From Collinsella sp. AF23-4AC (GTDB lineage: Bacteria > Actinomycetota > Coriobacteriia > Coriobacteriales > Coriobacteriaceae): a stretch of DNA of 64,000 nt. A program made the position numbers and the translations under genes. Shown piece after piece: positions 56,985-64,000 of the stretch. Position 1 is the stretch's first letter. Every line of letters begins with the position of its first letter. Where the stretch lies: the NCBI RefSeq assembly GCF_003462685.1, contig NZ_QRVE01000001.1:163421-227420 (forward strand), given 5' to 3'. Under the pieces are notes generated by a model. The model did no database searches and was not told where the DNA came from. It saw only the letters and a program-made list of their open reading frames with translations.

Positions 56985-58559
56985 TTGAGCATCACGCCCC
57001 TCGATAGCATCCGCCGCGCCATCGCCCGTCACAACGGCGTCGCCGACCCCACCGTATCGGGCGGGGCACCCAGCCAGGGCGGTCGCATCGAGAACGGCCT
57101 GTTCCCGGCCTCGCACACCGCCGAGGAGCTCGCTCGCATCCAGGAGCTGAGCCAGCACAACGCCGGCGGGCCCGATAGCAGCCAAGCCACACGTCGCCGG
57201 CGCGATCGCGATCGGGAGCCCGGCCCCGTTCGCCGCATGGTCAACGCTTGGTGGAACCGTCTGCTCGGTGCCGTCTACGGCGGCGGCTTCTCCATGCAGG
57301 AAGCGGAATACGAGGAGCACGCCACCAGTCGCGACTATCTTTGGAACACCCTCGGCACCGCCGTGTGGGGCTTGGCATTTCCGCTGCTCACCATCGTGTC
57401 TACGCAGCTCGTGGGCGCCGAAGAAGCAGGCAAATTCTCCATCGCCTTTGTCACCGGCACGCTCATCATGATTGCATGCAACTACGGCGTGCGCAATTTC
57501 CAGGTCTCGGACATCGACGAAAAGACGTCCTTTGCCTCCTACCAGCTCAACCGTTGGCTTTGCGGTGCGTTCGCGCTGGCATGCGGCCTGATATACAGCA
57601 GCGCCCGCGGCTACGATGCGCAGATGGCCACGATCGGCCTGGGCGTCTACCTCTATAAGGTGATCGACGGCATCGCCGACGTGTACGAGGGCCGCCTGCA
57701 GCAGGCCGACAAGCTCTATTTGGCTGGCATGAGCCAGACGCTGCGTTCCGCCGGCGTCATCGCGGTCTTTAGCGTGGCACTGTTCCTCACGCGCGGCATG
57801 CCCATCGCGGCCATGGCCATGGGCATCGCCGCAATCGCCTCGCTCGTGCTGGTCACCGCCCCGCTCGCCCTGCTCGAAACCGAAAAATCACGCCGCATGA
57901 GTCTGCGCGAGGCTGGCCACCTGTTTATCCAGTGCGCCCCACTTTTTGGCGCGCTGTTCCTGTTCAACCTAATCGAGAGCATGCCCAAATTCGTGATGGA
58001 AGGCACGCTGGCCTACAAGTATCAGCTGTACTTTAATGCACTGTTCTTTCCGGCGCAGGCTATTTTGTTGAGCATTGGATTTATCTATAAACCGCAGCTC
58101 CTGCGTCTGTCGAGCATTTGGGCGAATCCGCGCAAGCGTCGCCGCTTTGACTTGATTATTGTTGCCGTTATGGCGCTGATCGTGGTCATCACCGGCATGT
58201 GCGCCGCATTTATGGCAGGCCCCGGCATCCCCATTATGAGCTTTATGTACGGCCTTAACTTTGAGCGCTACCGTACGCTGGCGCTGCTGATGGTCGTCGC
58301 CGGCGGCGTCACCGCAGCCATCGACTTTATCTACGCCATCATCACGGTGCTGCGTCATGCCGGCGACGTCACCAAGGTCTACCTGATCTGCTTTGCCGTG
58401 AGCGTGGCGCTACCGGTGATTCTGATCAATCTGCTCGGCCTGATGGGCGCCGTCGTGAGCTACCTGGCCATCATGGCCCTGCTGCTGGTGCTGCTGATCG
58501 TCGAGTACGCCCACATCCGCCAGCGCATCGAGCGAGATCGCAACCCATACGGTGCCTAG
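56985..58559 (+). CDS. Polysaccharide flippase, MOP superfamily (Wzx-like)
   Basis: This 524-residue membrane protein has about twelve to fourteen hydrophobic segments in the C-terminal 410 residues and a cytoplasmic N-terminal region of about 110 residues (basic and Ser/Gln-rich, RRRRDRDREPGPVRRM). The fold is that of lipid-linked oligosaccharide flippases. It probably exports units built by the glycosyltransferases, although it is 45 kb from them. The start is a TTG at 56985, 7 nt after AGAAAGGA; a TATACT -10 lies 29 nt upstream. Confidence 0.85.
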   Translation: MSITPLDSIRRAIARHNGVADPTVSGGAPSQGGRIENGLFPASHTAEELARIQELSQHNAGGPDSSQATRRRRDRDREPGPVRRMVNAWWNRLLGAVYGGGFSMQEAEYEEHATSRDYLWNTLGTAVWGLAFPLLTIVSTQLVGAEEAGKFSIAFVTGTLIMIACNYGVRNFQVSDIDEKTSFASYQLNRWLCGAFALACGLIYSSARGYDAQMATIGLGVYLYKVIDGIADVYEGRLQQADKLYLAGMSQTLRSAGVIAVFSVALFLTRGMPIAAMAMGIAAIASLVLVTAPLALLETEKSRRMSLREAGHLFIQCAPLFGALFLFNLIESMPKFVMEGTLAYKYQLYFNALFFPAQAILLSIGFIYKPQLLRLSSIWANPRKRRRFDLIIVAVMALIVVITGMCAAFMAGPGIPIMSFMYGLNFERYRTLALLMVVAGGVTAAIDFIYAIITVLRHAGDVTKVYLICFAVSVALPVILINLLGLMGAVVSYLAIMALLLVLLIVEYAHIRQRIERDRNPYGA

Positions 58560-58583
58560 GTAGCTAATTTGCGTCACCCAAAA

Positions 58584-58706
58584 CTAAGTGAGTAGGCTTT
58601 TGTCGAATCGCCGACCACGCCGACAAAGCACAAGTCTGTGTCCTGCGGTTTTATTGAAGCAAATCTGTTGTGTGCTCAGCATTTCTAAAATAGCCTACTC
58701 ACTTAG
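58584..58706. repeat. Intergenic inverted-repeat element, copy K1
   Basis: CTAAGTGAGTAGGCT (58584-58598) pairs with AGCCTACTCACTTAG (58692-58706) over a spacer of about 93 nt. The whole element and its flanks up to about 58810 recur at 61672-61890 with roughly 80% identity by eye. It follows the flippase stop, after a short TAGGTAGCTAATTTG string. Confidence 0.85.
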
Positions 58707-58726
58707 CCAGCGAGCAGCCAAAAAAG

Positions 58727-58766
58727 AACCGTCGCAACGTTATTGAACTCCGTTGCGACGGTTTTT
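58727..58766 (+). terminator. Terminator of the flippase gene
   Basis: AACCGTCGCAACG (58727-58739) pairs with CGTTGCGACGGTT (58751-58763), followed by TTT. A decayed copy lies in K2. Confidence 0.85.
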
Positions 58767-58828
58767 CGTGCATTTTCGCGCATCCGCGGTCGCAGACGCG
58801 CCCCATTTCTAGTAGATAGACCGCTTTC

Positions 58829-58863
58829 GAATGTGACAAAGGGACTGCCCCTTTGTCACATTC
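58829..58863. repeat. GAATGTGACAAAGGG palindrome
   Basis: Perfect 15-bp arms (58829-58843 / 58849-58863) enclose ACTGC; the minus-strand core reads AAAGGGGCAGTCCC. It lies 11 nt after the stop of the phosphoesterase gene. Confidence 0.85.
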
Positions 58864-58874
58864 CGGCGGAGCCC

Positions 58875-59714
58875 CTACTCGCCCGGATGAACGTCAGCGT
58901 AAAACTCCGCTCCGTCGTCCAAGCGCAGGATGCCCACGCGGCCGAATTCCGAGCCCGTTGCCGCCGCGCAGTCGATGTCGATGCGATCGGGCACGCCGGC
59001 GGTATCCTCGCCGCCCAGGCGCACGATCTGCCCGCGGCCCGAATCCTCATCGAGCCCCGCCAGGCCGCCCACCTCGCAATAACGCCCGAGCGACACCGTG
59101 GGCGTGTGGCCGCTCACCACGACCGGGCCCTTGCCGTCGGCAGAAAGCAACCCTGTCGGCGCATCCCAATAGCCGTGACGAATCCACAGCAGGTCATCGG
59201 ACGACTGCACGGCAAGCATCTGCTTCAGCAGTTCGCGATCGGCGCCAACCGCTCCGGCACCATCGGCACAATCCACATCGTGTTCAAGCAAAAACGCTCG
59301 CGCAGCCTCGGTCTGGATGCCGGCATGCACCAGCAAGTACGGACGCTCGTCAGTCTCGGCCACCGCGTAGAGCGGCAGCGTCGCCATCCAACGCACGAGC
59401 TCCTCGTACGCCTCAAATTCCATGTCGTTGAGCTGCTGACGGGTAGTCCAACCGCCGTTGATATCCCAGGTCTCGGCATCGAGCGGATCCTGCCCAATGA
59501 TGGCGTCGAGCATGATCTGCTCGTGATTGCCCTTGAGCACGCGGGCGTTGGGCAGCGAGCGCACGAGCTTAATAACGCCGACCGGATCGGGCCCGCGATC
59601 GATCATGTCGCCCAGCACGTACAGCGTGTCGTCGGACGTCAACGAGATCTTAGACAGGGCCTCGTCAAGCGCACGCACGTGCCCGTGAGCATCAGATGTC
59701 ACATAGATCGCCAT
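58875..59714 (-). CDS. Serine/threonine phosphatase-type metallophosphoesterase
   Basis: This 279-residue protein has the calcineurin-like motifs TSDAHGHVRAL, LGDMIDRGPDPVGV and LKGNHEQIM, plus a later VVSGHTPTV; together they form the two-metal site. It belongs to the bacterial PP2A-like (PrpA/ApaH-like) group. The target is unknown. The ribosome-binding site is AAGGAG. A TACAAT -10 with overlapping AAGTT repeats lies upstream on the minus strand. Confidence 0.88.
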   Translation of the reverse strand: MAIYVTSDAHGHVRALDEALSKISLTSDDTLYVLGDMIDRGPDPVGVIKLVRSLPNARVLKGNHEQIMLDAIIGQDPLDAETWDINGGWTTRQQLNDMEFEAYEELVRWMATLPLYAVAETDERPYLLVHAGIQTEAARAFLLEHDVDCADGAGAVGADRELLKQMLAVQSSDDLLWIRHGYWDAPTGLLSADGKGPVVVSGHTPTVSLGRYCEVGGLAGLDEDSGRGQIVRLGGEDTAGVPDRIDIDCAAATGSEFGRVGILRLDDGAEFYADVHPGE

Positions 59715-59967
59715 GGTACGCCTCTCCTTGCATTGCGGCCGAAGCCCGGTGCCGCAACTAAAACTTCAAGTTGAACTTAAACGTTACCCATTGTACTCCG
59801 TTGCAATAAAGCTGGAAAGGGTTTCCGAGCAGAGGCAAAGACGGCAGCCGTCTATGACGATATCGCGCACGCCCGCAATCCAACCCCATAAACCCACCAT
59901 CTTTGGGTACAAATAACCGCAGACAACTGACCGTGCCACGCCAACCACCCAGGAGCGGACACCATCC

Positions 59968-61569
59968 ATGAACCAGATCCTTCTCTTTATCGGCCTCGTT
60001 ATTATTCTGTGCCTGACCATCAAACCCGTCGGCAAAAAGCTCCCCTTCCCCACCCTGCTCATCTTTATCGCGCTCGGCATGCTGTTGGGTGTCAACGGCC
60101 CGGCGCATATCGACTTTAGCGACTACGCACTCACCGAAACCGTCTGCAGCACGGCGCTATTGTTCATCATGTTCTACGGCGGCTTTAACACCAACATCGA
60201 CCGTGCCAAGCCCGTCGCTGCGCCGGCGGTTCTGCTGAGCACGCTCGGCGTCGTCATCACTGCCGGCATCACCGGCGTGTTCGCCCACTTTGTGCTGGGC
60301 TTCGACTGGATCGGCGGCCTGCTGCTGGGATCGGTCGTGGCGTCCACCGACGCGGCCAGCGTCTTTAGCGTTCTGCGCGAGCACAGCCTTTCGCTAAAGG
60401 GCGGCACCGACTCGCTGCTCGAGGTCGAATCGGGCTCCAACGATCCCGTCGCCTACATGCTCACCGCGGTGCTCGCCACACTCGCAGCCGGCGGCGACAT
60501 CAACATTCCCGCACTGCTGGCCAAGCAGATTATCTTGGGCGTGGGTCTGGGCCTCGTCATCGGCTGGGCGGCGGGCCGCCTGATTGAACGCGCGCACGCA
60601 ACGGCCGAGGGCGCGCAGACCATCTTTTTGTTCGCCGTGGCCATCGTCGCCTACGCGCTGCCGAGCTACCTGGGCGGCAACGGATTTTTGGCCGTGTACC
60701 TGGCCGGCATTGTGCTGGGTGCGAGCGACATCACCGGCAAGGTCGAGCTGGCGCACTTTTTTGACACCCTCACCGAGATGGCCGAGATGACCATCTTCTT
60801 TTTGCTGGGCCTGCTCGTCACGCCCGCGCGCCTGCCGCAGATGCTGCTGCCGGGCCTGGCGCTCATGGCGTTTATGCTCTTTGCGAGCCGCCCCATCGCC
60901 GTCGGTCTGCTGCTGGTGCCCTTTAAGACGAACCCTCGCCAGGTTGCACTCGTAAGCTGGGCGGGCTTGCGCGGCGCGGCTTCGGTCGTCTTTAGCCTCT
61001 TTGCCATGGTAGCCGGCGTTCCCGGCGGTCACGACCTGTTTGACCTGGTATTTGTAATTGCCGTGTCGAGCATTGTGGTGCAGGGCTCGCTGCTGCCAGC
61101 GGTGGCGAAGAAGCTCGATATGATCGATGAGACCGGCGACGTGCGCCGCACCTTTAACGACTACCGCGACGAGGACGGCATGTCGTTTGTAAAGCTCAAG
61201 GTGGGCGCTGGACATCCGTTTGCCGGACGCTCGCTCGCCGATATTGGCAGCGCAACGGACATGCTGGTTGTCTTGGTACTGCGCGATGGTGCACACCCGG
61301 TGCTGCCCAACGGCGATACCGTAATTGAGGAAGGCGACCTATTGGTGATGGCCGCGCCGACGTTTGAAGAGCGTGCCGAGGTTACGCTGCGCGAGGTCAC
61401 CGTGACGCCCCACGGTCGCCTGGCCGGCCAGCGCCTGCGCGATGTGCCGCAAGGCAAGCATCCGTTTATTGTGGTGATGCTCAAACGCGACGGCCAAACG
61501 ATCATCCCCGACGGCAACACCCTCATATACGCCGGCGACGAAGCCGTCATCGCCACACTGGCGTCGTAG
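59968..61569 (+). CDS. Cation:proton antiporter, NhaP2/CvrA type
   Basis: This 533-residue protein has about twelve hydrophobic segments (residues 1-385) of the CPA1 family, with the ion-path motif STDAASVFSVLRE, SGSNDPVAYM and a GLRGAASVVFS segment. Two C-terminal RCK_C (TrkA_C) domains (about 400-465 and 470-533) bind a regulatory nucleotide or ion. The NhaP2 group exchanges K+ (or Na+) for H+. It is monocistronic, with a convergent neighbour. Confidence 0.9.
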   Translation: MNQILLFIGLVIILCLTIKPVGKKLPFPTLLIFIALGMLLGVNGPAHIDFSDYALTETVCSTALLFIMFYGGFNTNIDRAKPVAAPAVLLSTLGVVITAGITGVFAHFVLGFDWIGGLLLGSVVASTDAASVFSVLREHSLSLKGGTDSLLEVESGSNDPVAYMLTAVLATLAAGGDINIPALLAKQIILGVGLGLVIGWAAGRLIERAHATAEGAQTIFLFAVAIVAYALPSYLGGNGFLAVYLAGIVLGASDITGKVELAHFFDTLTEMAEMTIFFLLGLLVTPARLPQMLLPGLALMAFMLFASRPIAVGLLLVPFKTNPRQVALVSWAGLRGAASVVFSLFAMVAGVPGGHDLFDLVFVIAVSSIVVQGSLLPAVAKKLDMIDETGDVRRTFNDYRDEDGMSFVKLKVGAGHPFAGRSLADIGSATDMLVVLVLRDGAHPVLPNGDTVIEEGDLLVMAAPTFEERAEVTLREVTVTPHGRLAGQRLRDVPQGKHPFIVVMLKRDGQTIIPDGNTLIYAGDEAVIATLAS

Positions 61570-61577
61570 TGACCAGG

Positions 61578-61602
61578 AGGTAGCTAAAAGAGACACGTCC
61601 CG
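61578..61602. repeat. GGTAGCTAAAA...GGCTAC imperfect palindrome
   Basis: GGTAGCTAAAAGAGACACG and TCCCGAATTGGCTAC form an imperfect hairpin with a GAGAC/GTCCC centre, 8 nt after the antiporter stop. It resembles the TAGCTA strings at 47592 and 61883. Confidence 0.6.
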
Positions 61603-61671
61603 AATTGGCTACATTTGAGCATCAATCGCCCAGACTGAGGCCTCGTTGCGGACAATTTACGTCTGGCAAAA

Positions 61672-61794
61672 CTAAGTGAGTAGACTTTTGCCGAATCGCC
61701 GACCACGTCACCAAAGCACAACTCTGTGACCTGCGGGTTTGTTGAAGCAAATTAGTCGTGTGTTCAGGATTTCCAATAAAGCCTACTCACTTAG
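61672..61794. repeat. Intergenic inverted-repeat element, copy K2
   Basis: CTAAGTGAGTAG (61672-61683) pairs with CTACTCACTTAG (61783-61794). The interior matches K1 (CCGAATCGCCGACCACG, CTCTGTGACCTGCGGG and others). The downstream terminator copy is decayed. Confidence 0.85.
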
Positions 61795-61882
61795 CCAGCG
61801 TGCAGTCAAAATAGAACGGTCGCGAGGTCATTAGACTCCATTGCGACGGCTTATCGTGCATTTTCGCGCAGCTGCGGGTGCA

Positions 61883-61910
61883 GACGCCCCGTCCCAAATT
61901 AGCTACCCTA
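61883..61910. repeat. TAGGGTAGCTAATTTGGGACGGGG string at a stop codon
   Basis: On the minus strand the sequence starts with the TAG stop of the small gene at 61908 and continues GGTAGCTAATTTGGGACGGGG. The first part, TAGGTAGCTAATTTG, also begins at the flippase TAG stop (58557). Confidence 0.65.
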
Positions 61911-62099
61911 GTCATCGTCGACGGCGAAGGCACGGAGGTCGAGGCCTTCGCGTGCGGCTCGGGCTAGGAGCTTTTGGGGCGACTCGTCCTCGATATCCAT
62001 CACGTCGAGCATAGCGGCCGGAAAGCCCACGCCCGCCGCACTCCCCGCGCGGTCGAGCTGGCTCTCGCGCAGCTGATCTACATCAACTTCGATTTTCAT
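61908..62099 (-). CDS. Small acidic hypothetical protein
   Basis: This 63-residue soluble protein (MKIEVDVDQLRESQLDRAG...) is acidic and ends in RAFAVDDD. The strong AGGAGG site 7 nt before the ATG at 62099 supports translation. No family is recognised. The gene is divergent from the MazG-like gene with 115 nt between the starts. The first residues form an amphipathic strand-helix pattern, as in some small DNA-binding or antitoxin-like proteins, but no motif proves this. Confidence 0.6.
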   Translation of the reverse strand: MKIEVDVDQLRESQLDRAGSAAGVGFPAAMLDVMDIEDESPQKLLARAAREGLDLRAFAVDDD

Positions 62100-62214
62100 G
62101 GTGAAACCTCCTACCGGCCAATCGCGACCGAACAAACCGCACGCCCCAAATGATGTGCAATAAACCCCAAATACGGCCATAATAAAACAATGAACATCAG
62201 GGAGGCTGCGGACG

Positions 62215-62571
62215 ATGGATAAGCTCGATGCCATGACGGCACAAGTTAGGGACTTTTGCGATGCACGCGACTGGCGCAAATATCACACGCCAAAGGAGCT
62301 TGCCATCGGCATAGCGACTGAGTCCTCCGAACTCCTTCAGCTTTTCCGCTTTATGAGCGACGAGCGCATTGCAGGAATGTTCGATAACCCTGATCAGCGC
62401 CAAGTCATCGAAGACGAAGTCGCTGACACGCTCCTCTTTCTCCTGCGTTTCGCCGATCTAAACGGGATCGACCTCCCAAAGGCGCTCTCGTCCAAACTCA
62501 AACGCAACGACGAGCGCTATCCCGTCGACGCCAGCTCCAGCGAATACAGAAAGGCGGACTACCATGAGTAA
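62215..62571 (+). CDS. MazG-like nucleotide pyrophosphohydrolase
   Basis: This 118-residue protein has the all-alpha NTP pyrophosphatase fold: an ATESSELLQLFRF helix and an IEDEVADTLLFLLRFAD helix hold the four Mg2+-binding acidic residues. It resembles the RS21-C6/dCTPase branch that hydrolyses non-standard or deoxynucleoside triphosphates. The ribosome-binding site is GGGAGG. Its stop lies 8 nt inside the next gene, so the two are coupled. Confidence 0.88.
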   Translation: MDKLDAMTAQVRDFCDARDWRKYHTPKELAIGIATESSELLQLFRFMSDERIAGMFDNPDQRQVIEDEVADTLLFLLRFADLNGIDLPKALSSKLKRNDERYPVDASSSEYRKADYHE

Positions 62572-64000
62572 CGAGTTCGCCCTTCGGCAATACACGCTTC
62601 CCCTGCCCCAGCCCTTCAAGACAAGCGAATCGCTGCAGGACTTTGGCACGCCAAAGCCAGGGTCGCACCACGACGAAAGCTGGCCTGTTCTCTACATCCT
62701 GACCAACAGCAGAAACAAGACGGCATACATCGGCCAAACAACCAACTACCAGCGCCGTATGAAACAACACGCTGCAAACGTGGACAAGGACTTCGACCGG
62801 ACTCTTCTGATCGACAATCCCACCTTCAACCAATCCGCAACGTTCGAGTTCGAGAATCGACTTATTGAGCTGTTCTGCGCCGACGAAAAATTCCAGGTAA
62901 CCAATGCCAACAACGGCTATGCACAGTTCGATTATTTTGAGCGACCTCAGTATCGCCAGAAGTTCCGGACTCTATGGACGAAACTTCGCGAAGAAAACTA
63001 TGCGATTCACCCTATCGAAGAGCTCGAGAATACCGACCTGTTCAAATTCTCTCCTTTCAAAACGCTCACGCCAGATCAATACGAAACGATTGAGGCGATT
63101 TACAAGCGTCTTGAGCAGGAACATGAGGACGTTGTGCACGGTGCTCCCAAGAGAAAGCGCGTGACCGTCGTAAACGGCGCGCCGGGAACAGGCAAAACGA
63201 TTCTCGCCATCAGTCTCATGTTCAAAATCAAAAATGAGCCCAACCTTTCCGACCTGCGGGTCGGCTTCGTGACACCCATGGAGTCCCTTAATAAGACGCT
63301 CAAAAAACTCACGCACTATCTTCCTGGGTTAAAGCCTGGCGACATCCTGACCCCCAGCGACGCAACCAAGACGGATCGGTATGACATCTTGCTTGTCGAC
63401 GAGGCACACCGACTGGGCAATTACTTGACAGCCGGTGCCGGCATCGGAGCTTTTTACAACACATGCGAGCGACTCAACTTGCCTCGTACGAGCAGCCAGG
63501 TGGAATGGATTTTCAAATGCTGCGACAAGGCTTACCTGTTCTACGACCCCAAACAGCAGGTCCGCGCATCTGGACTCAATCGAGACGGCCTTGAGCAGCG
63601 ACTCAATCAGCTCGAAGAAGCGGGTATCGAAACTGAAGAATTCAACCTAAGCACGCAAATGCGCGTACGCGGTGGCGACGAATACCTCGATTTTATCTAC
63701 GACTTACTCGACAACAAGGCGTACATGCATGCCGGCATGAAGTTCGAAGAACTCTTTTCATCGGAGCCTTACGATTCGCGAGCCGGGGATCCGGACAGCG
63801 ATATCCCCAGATACCAGTTTGGAATCGTCGACCGATTTGAGGATTTCTGTTCCCTGCAGCAAGCCAAGGAAGAAGAAGTTGGTCTTTCCCGCATGATGGC
63901 AGGCTTTGCGTGGAAGTGGGAAACGAAGAATAACAAAGACGCGTTCGACATCGTCATCGAGGGCATCCCTAAACGTTGGAACTCAACTCAAAAGGATTGG
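62564..64000 (+). CDS. GIY-YIG nuclease fused to DUF2075 helicase-like domain, partial
   Basis: This gene starts within the MazG-like gene and runs off the right edge (479 codons visible). An N-terminal GIY-YIG nuclease domain (VLYILTNSRN...TAYIGQTTNYQRRMKQHA, residues 42-70; likely catalytic Glu in FEFENRLIE) is followed by a DUF2075 (schlafen-like helicase) domain with Walker A GAPGTGKT at 205-212 and Walker B LLVDEAH at 276-282. The combination suggests a nucleic-acid-cleaving, ATP-driven enzyme. Paired with a MazG-like enzyme, it is a candidate phage-defence unit, but the C-terminus is not visible. Confidence 0.8.
   Translation, partial: MSNEFALRQYTLPLPQPFKTSESLQDFGTPKPGSHHDESWPVLYILTNSRNKTAYIGQTTNYQRRMKQHAANVDKDFDRTLLIDNPTFNQSATFEFENRLIELFCADEKFQVTNANNGYAQFDYFERPQYRQKFRTLWTKLREENYAIHPIEELENTDLFKFSPFKTLTPDQYETIEAIYKRLEQEHEDVVHGAPKRKRVTVVNGAPGTGKTILAISLMFKIKNEPNLSDLRVGFVTPMESLNKTLKKLTHYLPGLKPGDILTPSDATKTDRYDILLVDEAHRLGNYLTAGAGIGAFYNTCERLNLPRTSSQVEWIFKCCDKAYLFYDPKQQVRASGLNRDGLEQRLNQLEEAGIETEEFNLSTQMRVRGGDEYLDFIYDLLDNKAYMHAGMKFEELFSSEPYDSRAGDPDSDIPRYQFGIVDRFEDFCSLQQAKEEEVGLSRMMAGFAWKWETKNNKDAFDIVIEGIPKRWNSTQKDW

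Noticed and set aside
36000..62000. CRISPR array
   Set aside because: The many short repeats are dispersed palindromes in separate intergenic spaces, without regular spacers or cas genes.

Overview
The window looks like a chromosomal segment of a Collinsella-like member of the Coriobacteriia (a gut actinobacterium). This is inferred from high GC, the Rrf2-SufCBDSU arrangement, a CarD regulator, a Rho factor with a very long basic/alanine-rich N-terminal extension, ATP-type PEP carboxykinase, a GGGtGRT-family protein and a sortase-anchored surface protein. No rRNA was seen and no database search was possible, so the genus is an inference.

Layout. 1-1190 is insertion-sequence debris: the right part of an IS21-like element with a frameshifted istB that appears to have inserted into an IS30-like transposase gene, followed by a 42-bp perfect palindrome. 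1191-4070 is an AT-richer accessory island: a two-helix membrane protein, then a coupled DUF4869 + P-loop ATPase pair. 4067-13410 is a surface-polysaccharide cluster: five GT2 genes on the minus strand in an A-B-A-B-C order, then an acyltransferase and a sixth GT2 on the plus strand. 13435-17252 holds an AAA-ATPase-like protein with apparently decayed motifs and a secreted MPKTG-anchored protein. 17392-23293 is the Fe-S assembly locus: a divergent Rrf2 repressor and sufCBDSU, with a strong symmetric operator between them and a half-operator copy across the sufU stop codon. A RAYT transposase separates this from a second Fe-S-linked pair (NifU-like scaffold + GGGtGRT protein) and a flavoprotein.

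28.1-47.5 kb is mostly core metabolism and information processing: tRNA-Lys, tRNA-His, aminotransferase, ROK sugar kinase, VanZ-like protein, a large membrane-anchored protein, rho, argS, carD, a second RAYT, HD hydrolase, proA, an alpha/beta-hydrolase aminopeptidase, proB, pncB and tRNA-Ala. 47.7-64 kb carries a radical SAM activase-like enzyme, a structured non-coding RNA candidate, a WecA/MraY-type transferase, trpS, an MGMT-like protein, DegV, MarR, a B3/4 protein, pckA, a flippase, a phosphoesterase, a K+/Na+:H+ antiporter and, running off the right edge, a MazG + GIY-YIG/DUF2075 helicase pair.

The most unusual signal is not a gene. Many intergenic spaces carry short palindromes with variable but perfectly matched arms around a shared core (GGGACAGG, GGGACGG, GGGACGTTC and relatives). 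Most sit on or just after stop codons, and one set brackets the second RAYT gene in inverted orientation, as in a REPtron. A second intergenic family of about 120-250 bp (two clear copies, one probable) has long complementary ends around a conserved interior.
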